Of a stretch of 38,655 nucleotides of DNA, positions 1-8,307 are shown piece by piece; position 1 is the first letter of the stretch; every line of letters starts with the position of its first letter. Made by a program: the position numbers and the translations under genes. This DNA is from CAYRYU01 sp964428355 (GTDB lineage Bacteria > Muiribacteriota > Ozemobacteria > Ozemobacterales > Ozemobacteraceae): positions 1 through 38,655 of the forward strand of contig CAYRYU010000065.1 in the NCBI GenBank assembly GCA_964428355.1, in the 5' to 3' direction. The notes under the pieces were generated by a model. That model did not search any database and had not been told where the DNA came from. It saw only the letters and a list, made by a program, of their open reading frames with translations.

Positions 1-1191
1 ATCGTCGGAATTCTCGCTTTTCTTGGCTGCTTTCTGGCTTCCCCAGCCATCGTCGGACTCTTTCCAGGGCAGGATATCCTTGCCCTTCTCCGCCTTTCGT
101 TTCTGGGTCTCCTCCTTGCTCCCGCGGAGCAGTTTTTCCTGGTTCTCGCCCAAAGAAAGCTGGCTTTTGCAACCCTTGCGCGTGTCGATGTTCTTGCTGG
201 CGGAGCGGGGGCAATCTCCACGGTACTTCTGGCAATCGAAGGACGGGGCGGCGCCGCGATCATAGCAGGTTTTCTCATTTCGACCGGGTTGAGGGCCCTT
301 TTTCTGGTTTGGGCGGAAGGAAAGAGCTGGATGCCGGAGATGGGAATCTCGATCCGCGGACTGGGGGCATTTTTCCGCTTCGGGGCCTTCCAGACGGGTG
401 AACGCCTGCTCCGCTTCATCTCACACAATCTGGACCAGCTCCTGATCGGGAGATTCCTCGGGGATGCCTCCCTCGGCCTCTATTCGATGGCCCAGAACGT
501 TGTCAGCAAGCCCTTTGCCCCTGCGGTCGCCATCATCTCCAGGGTCCTGGTCCCATTCCTCTCGAGGATCCAGGATGACGATTCGGGCCTGAAAAGGAGT
601 TACTTCGCTGTCCTGAGGATCCAGTCGATCATCTTCCTCCCTCTGTATACGGGAATTTTCGTTTCTGCTCCAGGTGTGGTCCCGATCCTCTTGGGCAAGC
701 AATGGGTCGGGGCGGTTCCCATCATTCGCATCCTATCTCTTTTGGGAATTCTGACAACTCTTGGAAGTCCGCTGGGTTCCTTCCTGATCGCCAAAGGGCG
801 ATCCGATATCGGGTTCTACATGAATTTCCTTGGGTTTCTCTTTTTCCCGGCGGGAATCATGGTCGGATTCCGATTTGGCCTGACCGGCGTTGCTCTTGCC
901 TTGCTGTTGAGCACTCTTCTGGTTATGGTTCCCCTCGATTTCATCGTTCGGAAGAAGGTTGGGGGAATGACGATCGGGGAGTTTTCCGGGACCCTTTTCC
1001 GGACCTCGGTCTGTACCATTGTTTTCAGCCTGTATCTGGAGGGTATCCTCCACCTCTACCAGGGAATTCAAGACGGCCTTTTCCTTGGACTACTTCTGGC
1101 AAGCGGATTGGGATTGTATGTGACTCTGATATTCCGCGCGGAAAAGGAGTTCCTGTTGAAAGGGTGGGAAATGGTTCGTGGTTCGTTTTGA
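1..1191 (+). CDS. Lipopolysaccharide/exopolysaccharide flippase, Wzx-like (5' partial)
   Basis: The frame is open from base 1 to the TGA at 1189-1191, so the start lies outside the window; 396 codons are present. The product is almost entirely hydrophobic helices separated by short basic loops, as in the MOP (polysaccharide transporter) superfamily that moves lipid-linked glycan units across the inner membrane. A conserved-looking stretch in the middle (HNLDQLLIGRFLGDASLGLY, about residues 141-160) is typical of WzxC/RfbX-like flippases, where a helix start reads N-x-D-x-x-x-I-G. The family is usually 400-500 residues, so perhaps 50-100 N-terminal residues are missing. The downstream methyltransferase, Wzz-like and Wzy-like genes on the same strand support a surface glycan export role. 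The transported substrate cannot be told from the sequence. Confidence 0.85.
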   Translation: MVGILAFLGCFLASPAIVGLFPGQDILALLRLSFLGLLLAPAEQFFLVLAQRKLAFATLARVDVLAGGAGAISTVLLAIEGRGGAAIIAGFLISTGLRALFLVWAEGKSWMPEMGISIRGLGAFFRFGAFQTGERLLRFISHNLDQLLIGRFLGDASLGLYSMAQNVVSKPFAPAVAIISRVLVPFLSRIQDDDSGLKRSYFAVLRIQSIIFLPLYTGIFVSAPGVVPILLGKQWVGAVPIIRILSLLGILTTLGSPLGSFLIAKGRSDIGFYMNFLGFLFFPAGIMVGFRFGLTGVALALLLSTLLVMVPLDFIVRKKVGGMTIGEFSGTLFRTSVCTIVFSLYLEGILHLYQGIQDGLFLGLLLASGLGLYVTLIFRAEKEFLLKGWEMVRGSF

Positions 1192-1257
1192 ACTGCGGAG
1201 TTCCGGTTTCACTCGGGTCCGATTGCATTCCCCCATGGGAAATGATAGGATTCGGCA

Positions 1258-2187
1258 ATGCCCCACATTCCGGTTCTGAGCTGCCCTGGATGCGGGAATC
1301 CGCCCCCTTTCCAGGCTTCCTGCCTGTCCTCTCGCGAGTTCCATGTTTCCCGATGTGATTCCTGTGGATTGGGGTTTCTCGATCCCATGCTGGATGCTGA
1401 AGAATACCGGGTTTGGTACGAACGTCTCGGAGTGGAATACTTCCTGGATCCGGTGAAGCTGAGGGCCGACCATTGGAAGAACCGGTATGATCCCGAGATC
1501 AAGCTCGTATCGAGCCTTTTGCCTCTCCGGGGAAGGTCCCTCGATATCGGATGTGCAACCGGGGCCTTTCTGGTCCGGCTCAGGGAAACGGGACAGGAGG
1601 GTGAGGGAATCGAGCTCGCAGCTGCACCCGTCGAATGGGCCAGGAAGACTTTCGGTTTTTCCGTCAAGGCGGGCGACTTCTTTTCCGCCGATTTCGAGAA
1701 GGGTGCCTACAAGCTTGTTACCGCCTGGGGTACTCTGGAACATCTCGACAATCCCTCGAGGTTCCTGGGAAAATGCCGGGAGATTCTCGTCCCCGGTGGC
1801 TATATCGCCTGTTCGGTTCCCAATGTCCGGAGTCTTGCCCACCGTCTCCTGGGAAGCCGGTTCAGGATGGTGCATCCTTGCCATATCCTATACTTTCACG
1901 GCGAGTCCCTGGAGAGGATTCTCGCCCGAAACGGGTTCGAAATCGTGAAGAAGAAGATCGTCCGGTTCAACCCCCTGCCCCTTGTGCGTGATTTGTCCGG
2001 CATGAGGGATGAAGAGACTCCCGATGCCCTCCAGACCGTGGGCCAGATCTATCGGGTCAAGAATTCCCGACTCCTCCGTCCTCTCAGGTTGCTTCACAAG
2101 CTGGCGTTGAGATTGATCGAACCCCTTGGTCTGGGAGACGATCTTCTCGTCCTCGCCCGCATGAAGACCCGCAGGTCCGTTGATTGA
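1258..2187 (+). CDS. Zinc-ribbon class I SAM-dependent methyltransferase
   Basis: The protein has 309 residues. It begins with a Cys4 zinc-binding module (C9-x2-C12 and C33-x2-C36, followed by GLGFLDP) and continues into a Rossmann-type methyltransferase domain with motif I LDIGCATGAFL at about residues 95-105. This architecture (zinc-binding head plus Methyltransf_23) is common in sugar or glycan C-/O-methyltransferases inside polysaccharide clusters. The start is an ATG with an AGGA about 8 bases upstream. It lies 66 bases after the flippase and is probably co-transcribed with it. The acceptor is unknown; methylation of a sugar nucleotide or lipid-linked glycan is inferred from context only. 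Confidence 0.85.
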   Translation: MPHIPVLSCPGCGNPPPFQASCLSSREFHVSRCDSCGLGFLDPMLDAEEYRVWYERLGVEYFLDPVKLRADHWKNRYDPEIKLVSSLLPLRGRSLDIGCATGAFLVRLRETGQEGEGIELAAAPVEWARKTFGFSVKAGDFFSADFEKGAYKLVTAWGTLEHLDNPSRFLGKCREILVPGGYIACSVPNVRSLAHRLLGSRFRMVHPCHILYFHGESLERILARNGFEIVKKKIVRFNPLPLVRDLSGMRDEETPDALQTVGQIYRVKNSRLLRPLRLLHKLALRLIEPLGLGDDLLVLARMKTRRSVD

Positions 2188-2258
2188 CATGGCATCCGCC
2201 CCGAATCTGAAATTCAGGTGTGGGGCCGGGTGACCTTCCCTTTCATGGAGATACTCGA

Positions 2259-3068
2259 ATGAACAATCCCCTACGAAGCTCCGTCATCCTTTTCCTTGTT
2301 CTGCTCGTATTGCAGCATGCCGTGGTCTTAATGAGCATGGATGAGAAGTATGAAAGTCGCGCGGTGATCCAGATCCAGCCCCCGACTCCGGCCGAACAGT
2401 ACAACGTGTGCAACGTGGAAACCATACGGGGTTTTCTGGAGCATTGGGACCTGGACGCGGATGTTCGGAGATCCTTCGGTCTGGAAGCCGAGAGTGGACC
2501 CTCGCAGAAACCCCTTGTTCCCAGGCGTTTCCAAGAAGCCGATCCCGTCAGCAACACCTTTGCATTCCGGTTCAGGCACTCTTCTCCCGAAACCGCCCAG
2601 AAGGTTGTGGCGGCATTTCTCGAGGGAATCGAGAACCGGTGGAGGGTTGAATCCGAAACCCGGTTACGCAATGTCCTATCCGAGGAGTTGAACTCCCTCG
2701 AACGGAACCTACCCATGCTGCAGAACCAGATCCGGGAGATGGCCCCCTCCCGGACCATGCTGGCTTCCTCGGCCAATGCGTGGGTGCCTGGAATGATCCC
2801 CGAGATTTCCATTTCGTATCCCAATCCCGAATTCGAGCAACTTGTCACGGAACGGAACCGGGCAGTTCGCCGCCTCGAGGAAATCCGCATCCTTCTGGCG
2901 AGGCCTGCTCTCAAGACCGACATCCCGGCAAGGTGGGCGGTTCTTGCCGGTCCGACGGTGGCCCAACGTCCTTTGTGGCCATCCCGAAAGGAAATGTCTG
3001 GCCTGGCATTGATCAACAGCCTTGTCTGGGCCGTGGCATTCTTCGCCTGGCGGCGGTTCTCAAACTGA
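2259..3068 (+). CDS. Wzz/chain-length determinant-like inner-membrane protein
   Basis: The protein has 269 residues from an ATG with a GGAG 8 bases upstream; an in-frame GTG at 2220 lacks a comparable site. The layout is that of polysaccharide co-polymerases: one N-terminal membrane helix (about residues 8-25), a large extracytoplasmic region starting with YESRAVIQIQPP, helical heptad-like stretches in the middle (about 110-210), a proline-rich approach (GPTVAQRPLWPSRK) and a second membrane helix near the C-terminus. There is no cytoplasmic tyrosine-kinase domain, so it would act as a Wzz-type modal length regulator rather than a Wzc kinase. Its stop codon directly abuts the Wzy-like start at 3069, suggesting the two are made together. 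Family assignment is by topology and context; sequence identity to named Wzz proteins looks low. Confidence 0.7.
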   Translation: MNNPLRSSVILFLVLLVLQHAVVLMSMDEKYESRAVIQIQPPTPAEQYNVCNVETIRGFLEHWDLDADVRRSFGLEAESGPSQKPLVPRRFQEADPVSNTFAFRFRHSSPETAQKVVAAFLEGIENRWRVESETRLRNVLSEELNSLERNLPMLQNQIREMAPSRTMLASSANAWVPGMIPEISISYPNPEFEQLVTERNRAVRRLEEIRILLARPALKTDIPARWAVLAGPTVAQRPLWPSRKEMSGLALINSLVWAVAFFAWRRFSN

Positions 3069-4382
3069 ATGGTCGATTCCGGAATTCTCAATCTGATTCC
3101 CTTCATGACCGTACTGGGTGTGGGCTGCCTTTTGGCGATCCTTTCGAGAAAAATGACCGGGATGTGGATCAATACGGTGACCGCGATGTTGGGCTCGTGG
3201 GTTCCCATGGCAGCAATCCTGGTCGGCAGATGGGTTGATTTCTTTCTTCCCGAAGTTTGGTTCTTCTTCTTGATCTGTTCCTCCGTTGCCGCCTTCATCC
3301 TTGGGGGGTGCCTTTTCCATCGCGTCGATCATCCGTGTCCGGTTCCGTGCTCTGTCGATCGTTCCCGGTTTGAAAAGGTCCTTCAGTGGACATGCATTCT
3401 TGGGGTGATCGGATTCCTCGGATACTCGCTCGCGGCGGTTCAACAAGTCGGATGGAGGGGCTACATCCTGCATCCGGACGTGCTCAGGGTGGTCATGACA
3501 CGCGGGGCGTTTTCCGATCCCGCCAAACTGATCAACTACGCCAACATCGTTTTTCCGGTTCTGGTCGTCATTGGCAACGAATGTCTTGGAGGAATCGCCC
3601 GGAAATGGTGGATACTGGGGATCCTTTCGGCAGCCACCAATTTTCTGAGTACCGGGAGGACCAAGGTGATCTGGGTTCTGATCTGGGGAGCACTTGTGGT
3701 CATCATCTCGCGTGAAGGAAAGGATCTCAGGAAGACCCTGGTCGTGGCGGGGAGCGCATTGTTGCTTTCCCTGGCGGTTTTCGGGGGAATGGCTGTCTGG
3801 ATGAGGAAGTATTTCACCGTCGTCGAGATCGCCCGGTACGCTCCCGATATTCCTGATGAAATGGGGCTAACCTACACCGCCCTCTATTACATCGGAGCCG
3901 GGTTGCCATATCTTCAAGAGGCCATGGAAACCGATATCGGGGGGGAGGGGTTTTTCCTGCCCAATCTGTTGACCCCGATTTACAAAACTCTCAATCTGAT
4001 TAGCCCCGATGTTCCGGTCTGCTCGGAGATTTTGCCCACTCTTCCCACTCCAGCGGGGGCAAACACGGGAACCTGGTTGGTCCAGTTCTTCATGGATCTG
4101 GGAATCCCCGGCCTGATTTTCCTCCCATTGATCGTTGGAGCGTTCACTTCCTGGCTTCTTGCCAGGGGAGACTGGCCACGGAATCATCCGATGAGGTTGT
4201 ACTTTGGGGGTCTGATGCTATATATCATCTGGATTGGCTTTCTTGCCAACAAGTTCATCTCCACCCCCACATGGATGTTCATCCTGTTGGGTTTTCCGGT
4301 TTTGAAGTGGGTCTGTGCGGGGAAGTTGGATGCCGCGGAAGGTTCAACCCCGGTGGGTCCCCGGGAACACTCTCCTGCGTGA
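3069..4382 (+). CDS. O-antigen/oligosaccharide repeat-unit polymerase (Wzy-like)
   Basis: The protein has 437 residues and roughly ten hydrophobic helices. The ATG follows the previous stop with no spacer. A large loop in the middle carries RGAFSDPAKLINYANIVFPV and then LSTGRTKVIWVLIWG. The pattern of an R-x-x-F loop followed by a helix beginning S-T-G-R-T-K is what I associate with the oligosaccharide repeat unit polymerase family. A second long extracytoplasmic loop (about residues 245-335) lies between late helices, as usual for Wzy. The role would be periplasmic-face polymerisation of lipid-linked repeats delivered by the flippase, with length set by the adjacent Wzz-like protein. It ends 20 bases before the convergent radical SAM gene. 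Confidence 0.75.
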   Translation: MVDSGILNLIPFMTVLGVGCLLAILSRKMTGMWINTVTAMLGSWVPMAAILVGRWVDFFLPEVWFFFLICSSVAAFILGGCLFHRVDHPCPVPCSVDRSRFEKVLQWTCILGVIGFLGYSLAAVQQVGWRGYILHPDVLRVVMTRGAFSDPAKLINYANIVFPVLVVIGNECLGGIARKWWILGILSAATNFLSTGRTKVIWVLIWGALVVIISREGKDLRKTLVVAGSALLLSLAVFGGMAVWMRKYFTVVEIARYAPDIPDEMGLTYTALYYIGAGLPYLQEAMETDIGGEGFFLPNLLTPIYKTLNLISPDVPVCSEILPTLPTPAGANTGTWLVQFFMDLGIPGLIFLPLIVGAFTSWLLARGDWPRNHPMRLYFGGLMLYIIWIGFLANKFISTPTWMFILLGFPVLKWVCAGKLDAAEGSTPVGPREHSPA

Positions 4383-4402
4383 GCCGAAGGAGAAGCGGAA
4401 GG

Positions 4403-5920
4403 TCAGACGGCCCGGCCGGGTGAGTCTTCGCCTTTGCGGATCTCGATCGCAAGGCGCAGGGACCTTCGCAGCGTGGAAAGCCATTTCTCTCTGGGCAGAT
4501 GGGAGAAGATCTTCCACTCGTGGATCAGAAGGTTTGCCAGGGCGGGAAATGCCTTGGCCAGGTTTCCGCGGAGGCGCTTTGAACCAATCACGCCGGAAAC
4601 GAGGCTTCGGAGCCTTGGAAGCAGTTCTTGAACGAATTCCTTCCGAATCCCGCCTGCCGACCCAACGAGATATGCGGCGGCGATGTAATCGACCAGTTGG
4701 GGTTTCGAGATCCCGACCGTGGGGAAAGCGGGACTGAACAGATCGAACCTGCTCCAGTCCGGGTTCGAAAGGTGCGGGTCGCAAGCGAGGGCTCTCTCCC
4801 ACAACGTTGTCTTGGGGAGGGGTGAAACGAGGAAGAAGTTGTTGAGGTCCGCCCCAAGACGTTCAGCGAAACGTATGGTCCTTCTGACCATCGAATGCGT
4901 GGAAATGGGGAAACCCAACATGAAGTTTGCCCTGGTGGGGATTCCGACTTTCCGGGCAAGAGAGATGGCTTGTTCGGCCCTTTCGAGGGAAGTCTCTTTT
5001 CCGATGTAGGCCAATTCTGTCGGGTCGCCGGTCTCCACCCCGAAGATGATTCGCTCGCAGCCTGCGACCCTGGCTTTCTCCAGGACTTCCAGGTCGACCG
5101 CGTCGACGCGGGATTGGCATGTCCACCTCAACTTCGAGGCATCTCGGGAAACCAGAAGATCGCATAGGCGGAGGAAATTCCGGCGGTTGAGGAACAGATG
5201 GTCGTCGACGAAATAGATTCGTCCCTTTCCATAGGAATTCTCGAAGGCGCAGATTTCCCGGAAGACGTTTTCGGGTGACCGGAAGCGGACTTGGCGAGTG
5301 GAAACCCCCTTGTCGCAATAGATGCATCCGAAAGGGCATCCCCGGCTCGTGAGCACGCTACCGATACTGTACTTCCGAATGGGGAGCAGATGCCATGCGG
5401 GGAAGGGGATTCCGTCGAGGTCGCTCACGGGAGGCGCGGGGGGGGAAGATATCAGTCGGGATCCTTCGCGCCATGTCACTCCGGCGATCTCCGCGGGGGG
5501 CTTCCCCGCTGCCCAGGAATGGACGAGCTTGGGAAGTATCGCTTCCCCTTCCCCGCGGACGACCGCATCCGCTTCGAAGTCCAGAAGAGACTCTTCGGGG
5601 AAGGCCGTGGCATGGTGGCCTCCCAAAACGATTTTCAATCCCGGTTTGAGCTCCCGGCAAAGGTGGGAGACAACCCGCGCAGGGCCGACTGAAGAGGATC
5701 GGAACGAGATTCCAAGGATGTCAGGGTCGAGAGTCTTGAAAAAATCCCTGAAGTCGGATGGGGAGTAGGATTCGACCTCGAAATCCCTGATGGTCACGTT
5801 GAACCCATCCCTCTCGAGGACGGCGGCCAGATAAGCCACTCCAAGGGGCATCTCCAGGTTCTGCCATGAGTTGAACCGGATCGGGCAGTTCACGAGGAGG
5901 ATCCTGAGTGACGGCGTCAT
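4403..5920 (-). CDS. B12-binding domain radical SAM protein
   Basis: The protein has 505 residues from the ATG at 5920; an in-frame TTG at 5932 would add four. An N-terminal cobalamin-binding-like Rossmann domain (about 1-140, LRILLVNCP at the start and VLGGHHATAFPE about residue 98) precedes a radical SAM core with the cluster ligands C195-x3-C199-x2-C202 in TSRGCPFGCIYCDKG. RIIFGVETGD and a FMLGFPIST-type strand continue the TIM-barrel. This is the BchE/P-methylase-like class that does methylations or ring and carbon rearrangements on unreactive carbons. It follows the GT4 gene on the same strand by 15 bases and sits inside the glycan cluster, so a sugar or lipid-linked substrate is plausible but unproven. 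The second half (about 330-505) is less conserved and I assign nothing to it. Confidence 0.85.
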   Translation of the reverse strand: MTPSLRILLVNCPIRFNSWQNLEMPLGVAYLAAVLERDGFNVTIRDFEVESYSPSDFRDFFKTLDPDILGISFRSSSVGPARVVSHLCRELKPGLKIVLGGHHATAFPEESLLDFEADAVVRGEGEAILPKLVHSWAAGKPPAEIAGVTWREGSRLISSPPAPPVSDLDGIPFPAWHLLPIRKYSIGSVLTSRGCPFGCIYCDKGVSTRQVRFRSPENVFREICAFENSYGKGRIYFVDDHLFLNRRNFLRLCDLLVSRDASKLRWTCQSRVDAVDLEVLEKARVAGCERIIFGVETGDPTELAYIGKETSLERAEQAISLARKVGIPTRANFMLGFPISTHSMVRRTIRFAERLGADLNNFFLVSPLPKTTLWERALACDPHLSNPDWSRFDLFSPAFPTVGISKPQLVDYIAAAYLVGSAGGIRKEFVQELLPRLRSLVSGVIGSKRLRGNLAKAFPALANLLIHEWKIFSHLPREKWLSTLRRSLRLAIEIRKGEDSPGRAV

Positions 5921-5935
5921 GACTCGGGACAATGG

Positions 5936-7030
5936 TCAGTCGGGGGATCCGCCGGAAACCAACCTTCGGACGGCATCGACCCAGGTTGGCGCCCATTTCG
6001 ACAAAGAATATTCCTGCTGGACCCTCTGAAGGCCGAAGGCCCCAAGGCGCTCGAGCAGGCCGGGGGTTTCGTGAAGCGCTTTGAACGCGTCTCTCCAATC
6101 CTTTTCAGACGAAACGAGCAAACCGCATCTTCCCGAGTCGAGGATGCGGCTGTTTGCGCGGCTCTTGGAGGCGATTGTCGCGACTCCGGCCGACATGTAC
6201 TGCAGAAGCTTGAAACCACACTTCCCTTCGGAAAAAGGCTCATCGACAAGAGGCATGATCCCTACATCCAGCTGGGAGCAAAAATCCTTCTCGGCTTGGG
6301 ATGTCCATCTCGAATGCGACTGGGGGAGAGTGGTCTTGAAAGGTTTCCCCGCCCCCATGCATCTCAACTCGATCGGGACTTCCCTCACGGACTCCAGGAC
6401 CGGAAGAAACGATTCGAGATACCCTTTCGAGAGAGGGGCCCCGATCCAGCCCACCACCAGTTTTGCCGGATCCGTCCTTCCGGATCTCTTGCGATACTCG
6501 TCGGGGTTGAGAACCGTGGGAATGACCTTGACCCTTGGGTTGAACTTCCTGCTTTCCTCGGCAAGGAATTCATTCCCCGCATGGACCTCGAAAGCGTCCC
6601 TGATGAGGATCTCGAACTTCCGGCGAAGGAGGGGAAAAGGCCTGTACCAAACCTGGAAGGCATCATCGAAATCCATGATGTACCGCCGCCGTTTCAGGAA
6701 CAGCCGCTCGAACTCACCCGGGAACCATGGGAACAGCTCCCTCTGGACAAGGATCGGAACTTTGGAAGGGAGTGTCCGAAGAAACCTCAGGCGGTGAACG
6801 AAATCGCCCGCCATTGTCCTGATGGGCCACCCGCTCCGGTGATACCTGAACCGGAGGTAATCCGAGCTGAACAGGGGGTGAACAAGGGCGGTCAATCCTG
6901 CCGGGGAAAGGTGGTGCAGGAATTGGAAGCACCGATAACGACTGCTCGCCCCAAGGCAGTGAAACCTTGGAAGAACCACCACGTCGAATTTGATTATCGG
7001 ACCCCTCGAATCAGGAAGAAGTCGAGGCAA
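5936..7030 (-). CDS. GT4-type glycosyltransferase
   Basis: The protein has 364 residues. The GT-B fold is indicated by an N-terminal VVVLPRFHCLGASSRYRCFQ, a middle RRYIMDFDDAFQ segment seen in many GT4 enzymes of cell-surface loci, the linker VGWIGAPLSKGYLE, and a C-terminal donor-binding region with MPLVDEPFSEGKCGFKLLQY followed by M-S-A-G. The E-x6-K-x-x-x-Y-M-S-A-G pattern is typical of retaining family 4. The start is taken as TTG at 7030, with GGGG about 7 bases upstream; a GTG 17 codons inside (at VVVLPRF) is a reasonable alternative. It is divergent from the acyl carrier module, leaving about 110 bases with possible promoters. Donor and acceptor sugars cannot be predicted. Confidence 0.8.
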   Translation of the reverse strand: MPRLLPDSRGPIIKFDVVVLPRFHCLGASSRYRCFQFLHHLSPAGLTALVHPLFSSDYLRFRYHRSGWPIRTMAGDFVHRLRFLRTLPSKVPILVQRELFPWFPGEFERLFLKRRRYIMDFDDAFQVWYRPFPLLRRKFEILIRDAFEVHAGNEFLAEESRKFNPRVKVIPTVLNPDEYRKRSGRTDPAKLVVGWIGAPLSKGYLESFLPVLESVREVPIELRCMGAGKPFKTTLPQSHSRWTSQAEKDFCSQLDVGIMPLVDEPFSEGKCGFKLLQYMSAGVATIASKSRANSRILDSGRCGLLVSSEKDWRDAFKALHETPGLLERLGAFGLQRVQQEYSLSKWAPTWVDAVRRLVSGGSPD

Positions 7031-7114
7031 AGGATACCCCGGGGCCCTCCATTAGTCAAACACGGTGGGGCGCCCCAGGCGGGCGGAAGGACCGATCTCC
7101 GTTTCGACACCGGT

Positions 7115-7143
7115 TTGACACATGATTTTGGGAGTGGTATGGT
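7115..7143 (+). promoter_or_regulatory. Candidate sigma-70 promoter for the acyl carrier module
   Basis: TTGACA at 7115-7120 and TATGGT at 7138-7143 are separated by 17 bases. The -35 is perfect and the -10 is 4/6. If it is used, the ATG at 7139 lies inside the -10 and cannot be the start of the following gene. The two readings conflict, so confidence is low. Confidence 0.3.
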
Positions 7144-7609
7144 AACTCGTCGGCGGCGGAAAGGGCTCTTTCATCGCTTCTGGCAGGGGTTTGATGGGGC
7201 AGTGGTTCGGGTTTTCGGAGCTTCCCCGGCCTCCCCGGAAGTCCGGGGCTTTCGATCCCAAGCTGCCCCTCAGAAGAATCGTACAGGGAGATCAAATCTG
7301 GATCCGAAGAAACTTGAAGCGCTTCGCGAGATTGCATTCGCCTGTCTTGCCGACGAGGGGGTGAAGGCCATCCCCCTCGAGGATCTCCAGAATGTCCGAC
7401 TTCTCGGCTCTGGTGCGGTTCTCGACTCGGTGACCCTCGTGGCGTTCCTGGTCGGGTTCGAGGAACGTGTGAACGATCGGTTCCGGGCGGGAATTGTCCT
7501 GATGGATGAACGGGCCATGTCCCAGACCAGAAGCCCCTTCAGGAATCTCGAAGCGCTGTTGGGGTTTACCGCCCAGCTTCTCGAAAAGAATGGGGAAAAA
7601 CCGACATGA
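7139..7609 (+). CDS. Acyl carrier protein-like protein
   Basis: The last ~100 residues form a carrier-protein helix bundle: LREIAFACLADEGVKAIPLE, then SGAVLDSVTLVAFLVGFEER, where the Asp-Ser pair is the expected 4'-phosphopantetheine attachment site (usual motif D-S-[LM/V]). From ATG 7139 the product is 156 residues, about 50 longer at the N-terminus than ordinary acyl carrier proteins. That extension is basic and low in recognisable structure. The start is uncertain: ATG 7139 has GGGAG 4-5 bases upstream, but GTG 7202 is also in frame and a promoter-like sequence overlaps 7139. The stop overlaps the SDR start (ATGA at 7606-7609), indicating tight co-expression. It would carry an acyl group for the neighbouring ligase, reductase and acyltransferase (inferred). 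Confidence 0.7.
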   Translation: MVTRRRRKGLFHRFWQGFDGAVVRVFGASPASPEVRGFRSQAAPQKNRTGRSNLDPKKLEALREIAFACLADEGVKAIPLEDLQNVRLLGSGAVLDSVTLVAFLVGFEERVNDRFRAGIVLMDERAMSQTRSPFRNLEALLGFTAQLLEKNGEKPT

Positions 7610-8307
7610 CCAGCAACCAGCGCGTGGCGCTGGTCACGGGTTCCCGAAAAGGCATCGGGAGATACCTGGTCGAACGGTTACTGGGTGCCGGGTTTTCGGT
7701 CCTGGGTTGCAGCCGGTCGGAGGCGCAACCGATTCCGGGCGCGGAAATCCTTCGTGCGGACGTTGGCCAGGAAGCTGATGTCCAGCGCATTTTCACCCAT
7801 GTTCGACAACGGTTCGGCAAGCTCGATGTCCTCATCAACAATGCCGGTGTCGCTTCGATGAACCATGCACTCCTCACCCCGGCTTCGGCGGTAGAGGAGA
7901 TTATGAGGACGAACTTCCTGGGAACCTTCATGGTCTCCCGTGAAGCCGCCAAATTGATGATGAAGGGCCGGGAGGGCAGGATCGTCAACGTTTCCACCAT
8001 CGCCGTCCCGTTTGCGCTCGAGGGGGAAGCCGCCTATGCGGCTTCCAAAGGCGCGGTCGAAACATTGACGCGAGTACTGGCCCACGAACTCGGGCCCTAC
8101 GGAATCACGGTGAACGCGGTCGGTCCGGCCCCCATTGCAACCGACCTGATTCGCGGGGTTCCTTCCGAAAAAATCGACCGGATCGTCGAACGGCTCGCGA
8201 TCAAGCGACTGGGCACTCCCGAAGACGTTTTCCAGGTCGTGGATTTCCTGATCCATCCAAAAAGCGGTTTTGTGACCGGGCAAGTGATCTATCTCGGAGG
8301 CCCTTGA
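7606..8307 (+). CDS. SDR-family oxidoreductase (FabG-like 3-ketoacyl reductase)
   Basis: The protein has 233 residues with every classical short-chain dehydrogenase mark: the NAD(P)-binding TGSRKGIG at 11-18, NNAG at 78-81, N103, and the catalytic S130, Y144 and K148 (SerX13-TyrX3-Lys, in AAYAASKGAVETLT). The R14-K15 pair after TGS favours NADP(H). It overlaps the carrier protein by 4 bases upstream and shares one base with the acyl ligase downstream (TGATG). A FabG-like reduction of an acyl chain held on the adjacent carrier protein is the natural reading; a sugar-ketone reductase is the alternative. Confidence 0.88.
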   Translation: MTSNQRVALVTGSRKGIGRYLVERLLGAGFSVLGCSRSEAQPIPGAEILRADVGQEADVQRIFTHVRQRFGKLDVLINNAGVASMNHALLTPASAVEEIMRTNFLGTFMVSREAAKLMMKGREGRIVNVSTIAVPFALEGEAAYAASKGAVETLTRVLAHELGPYGITVNAVGPAPIATDLIRGVPSEKIDRIVERLAIKRLGTPEDVFQVVDFLIHPKSGFVTGQVIYLGGP

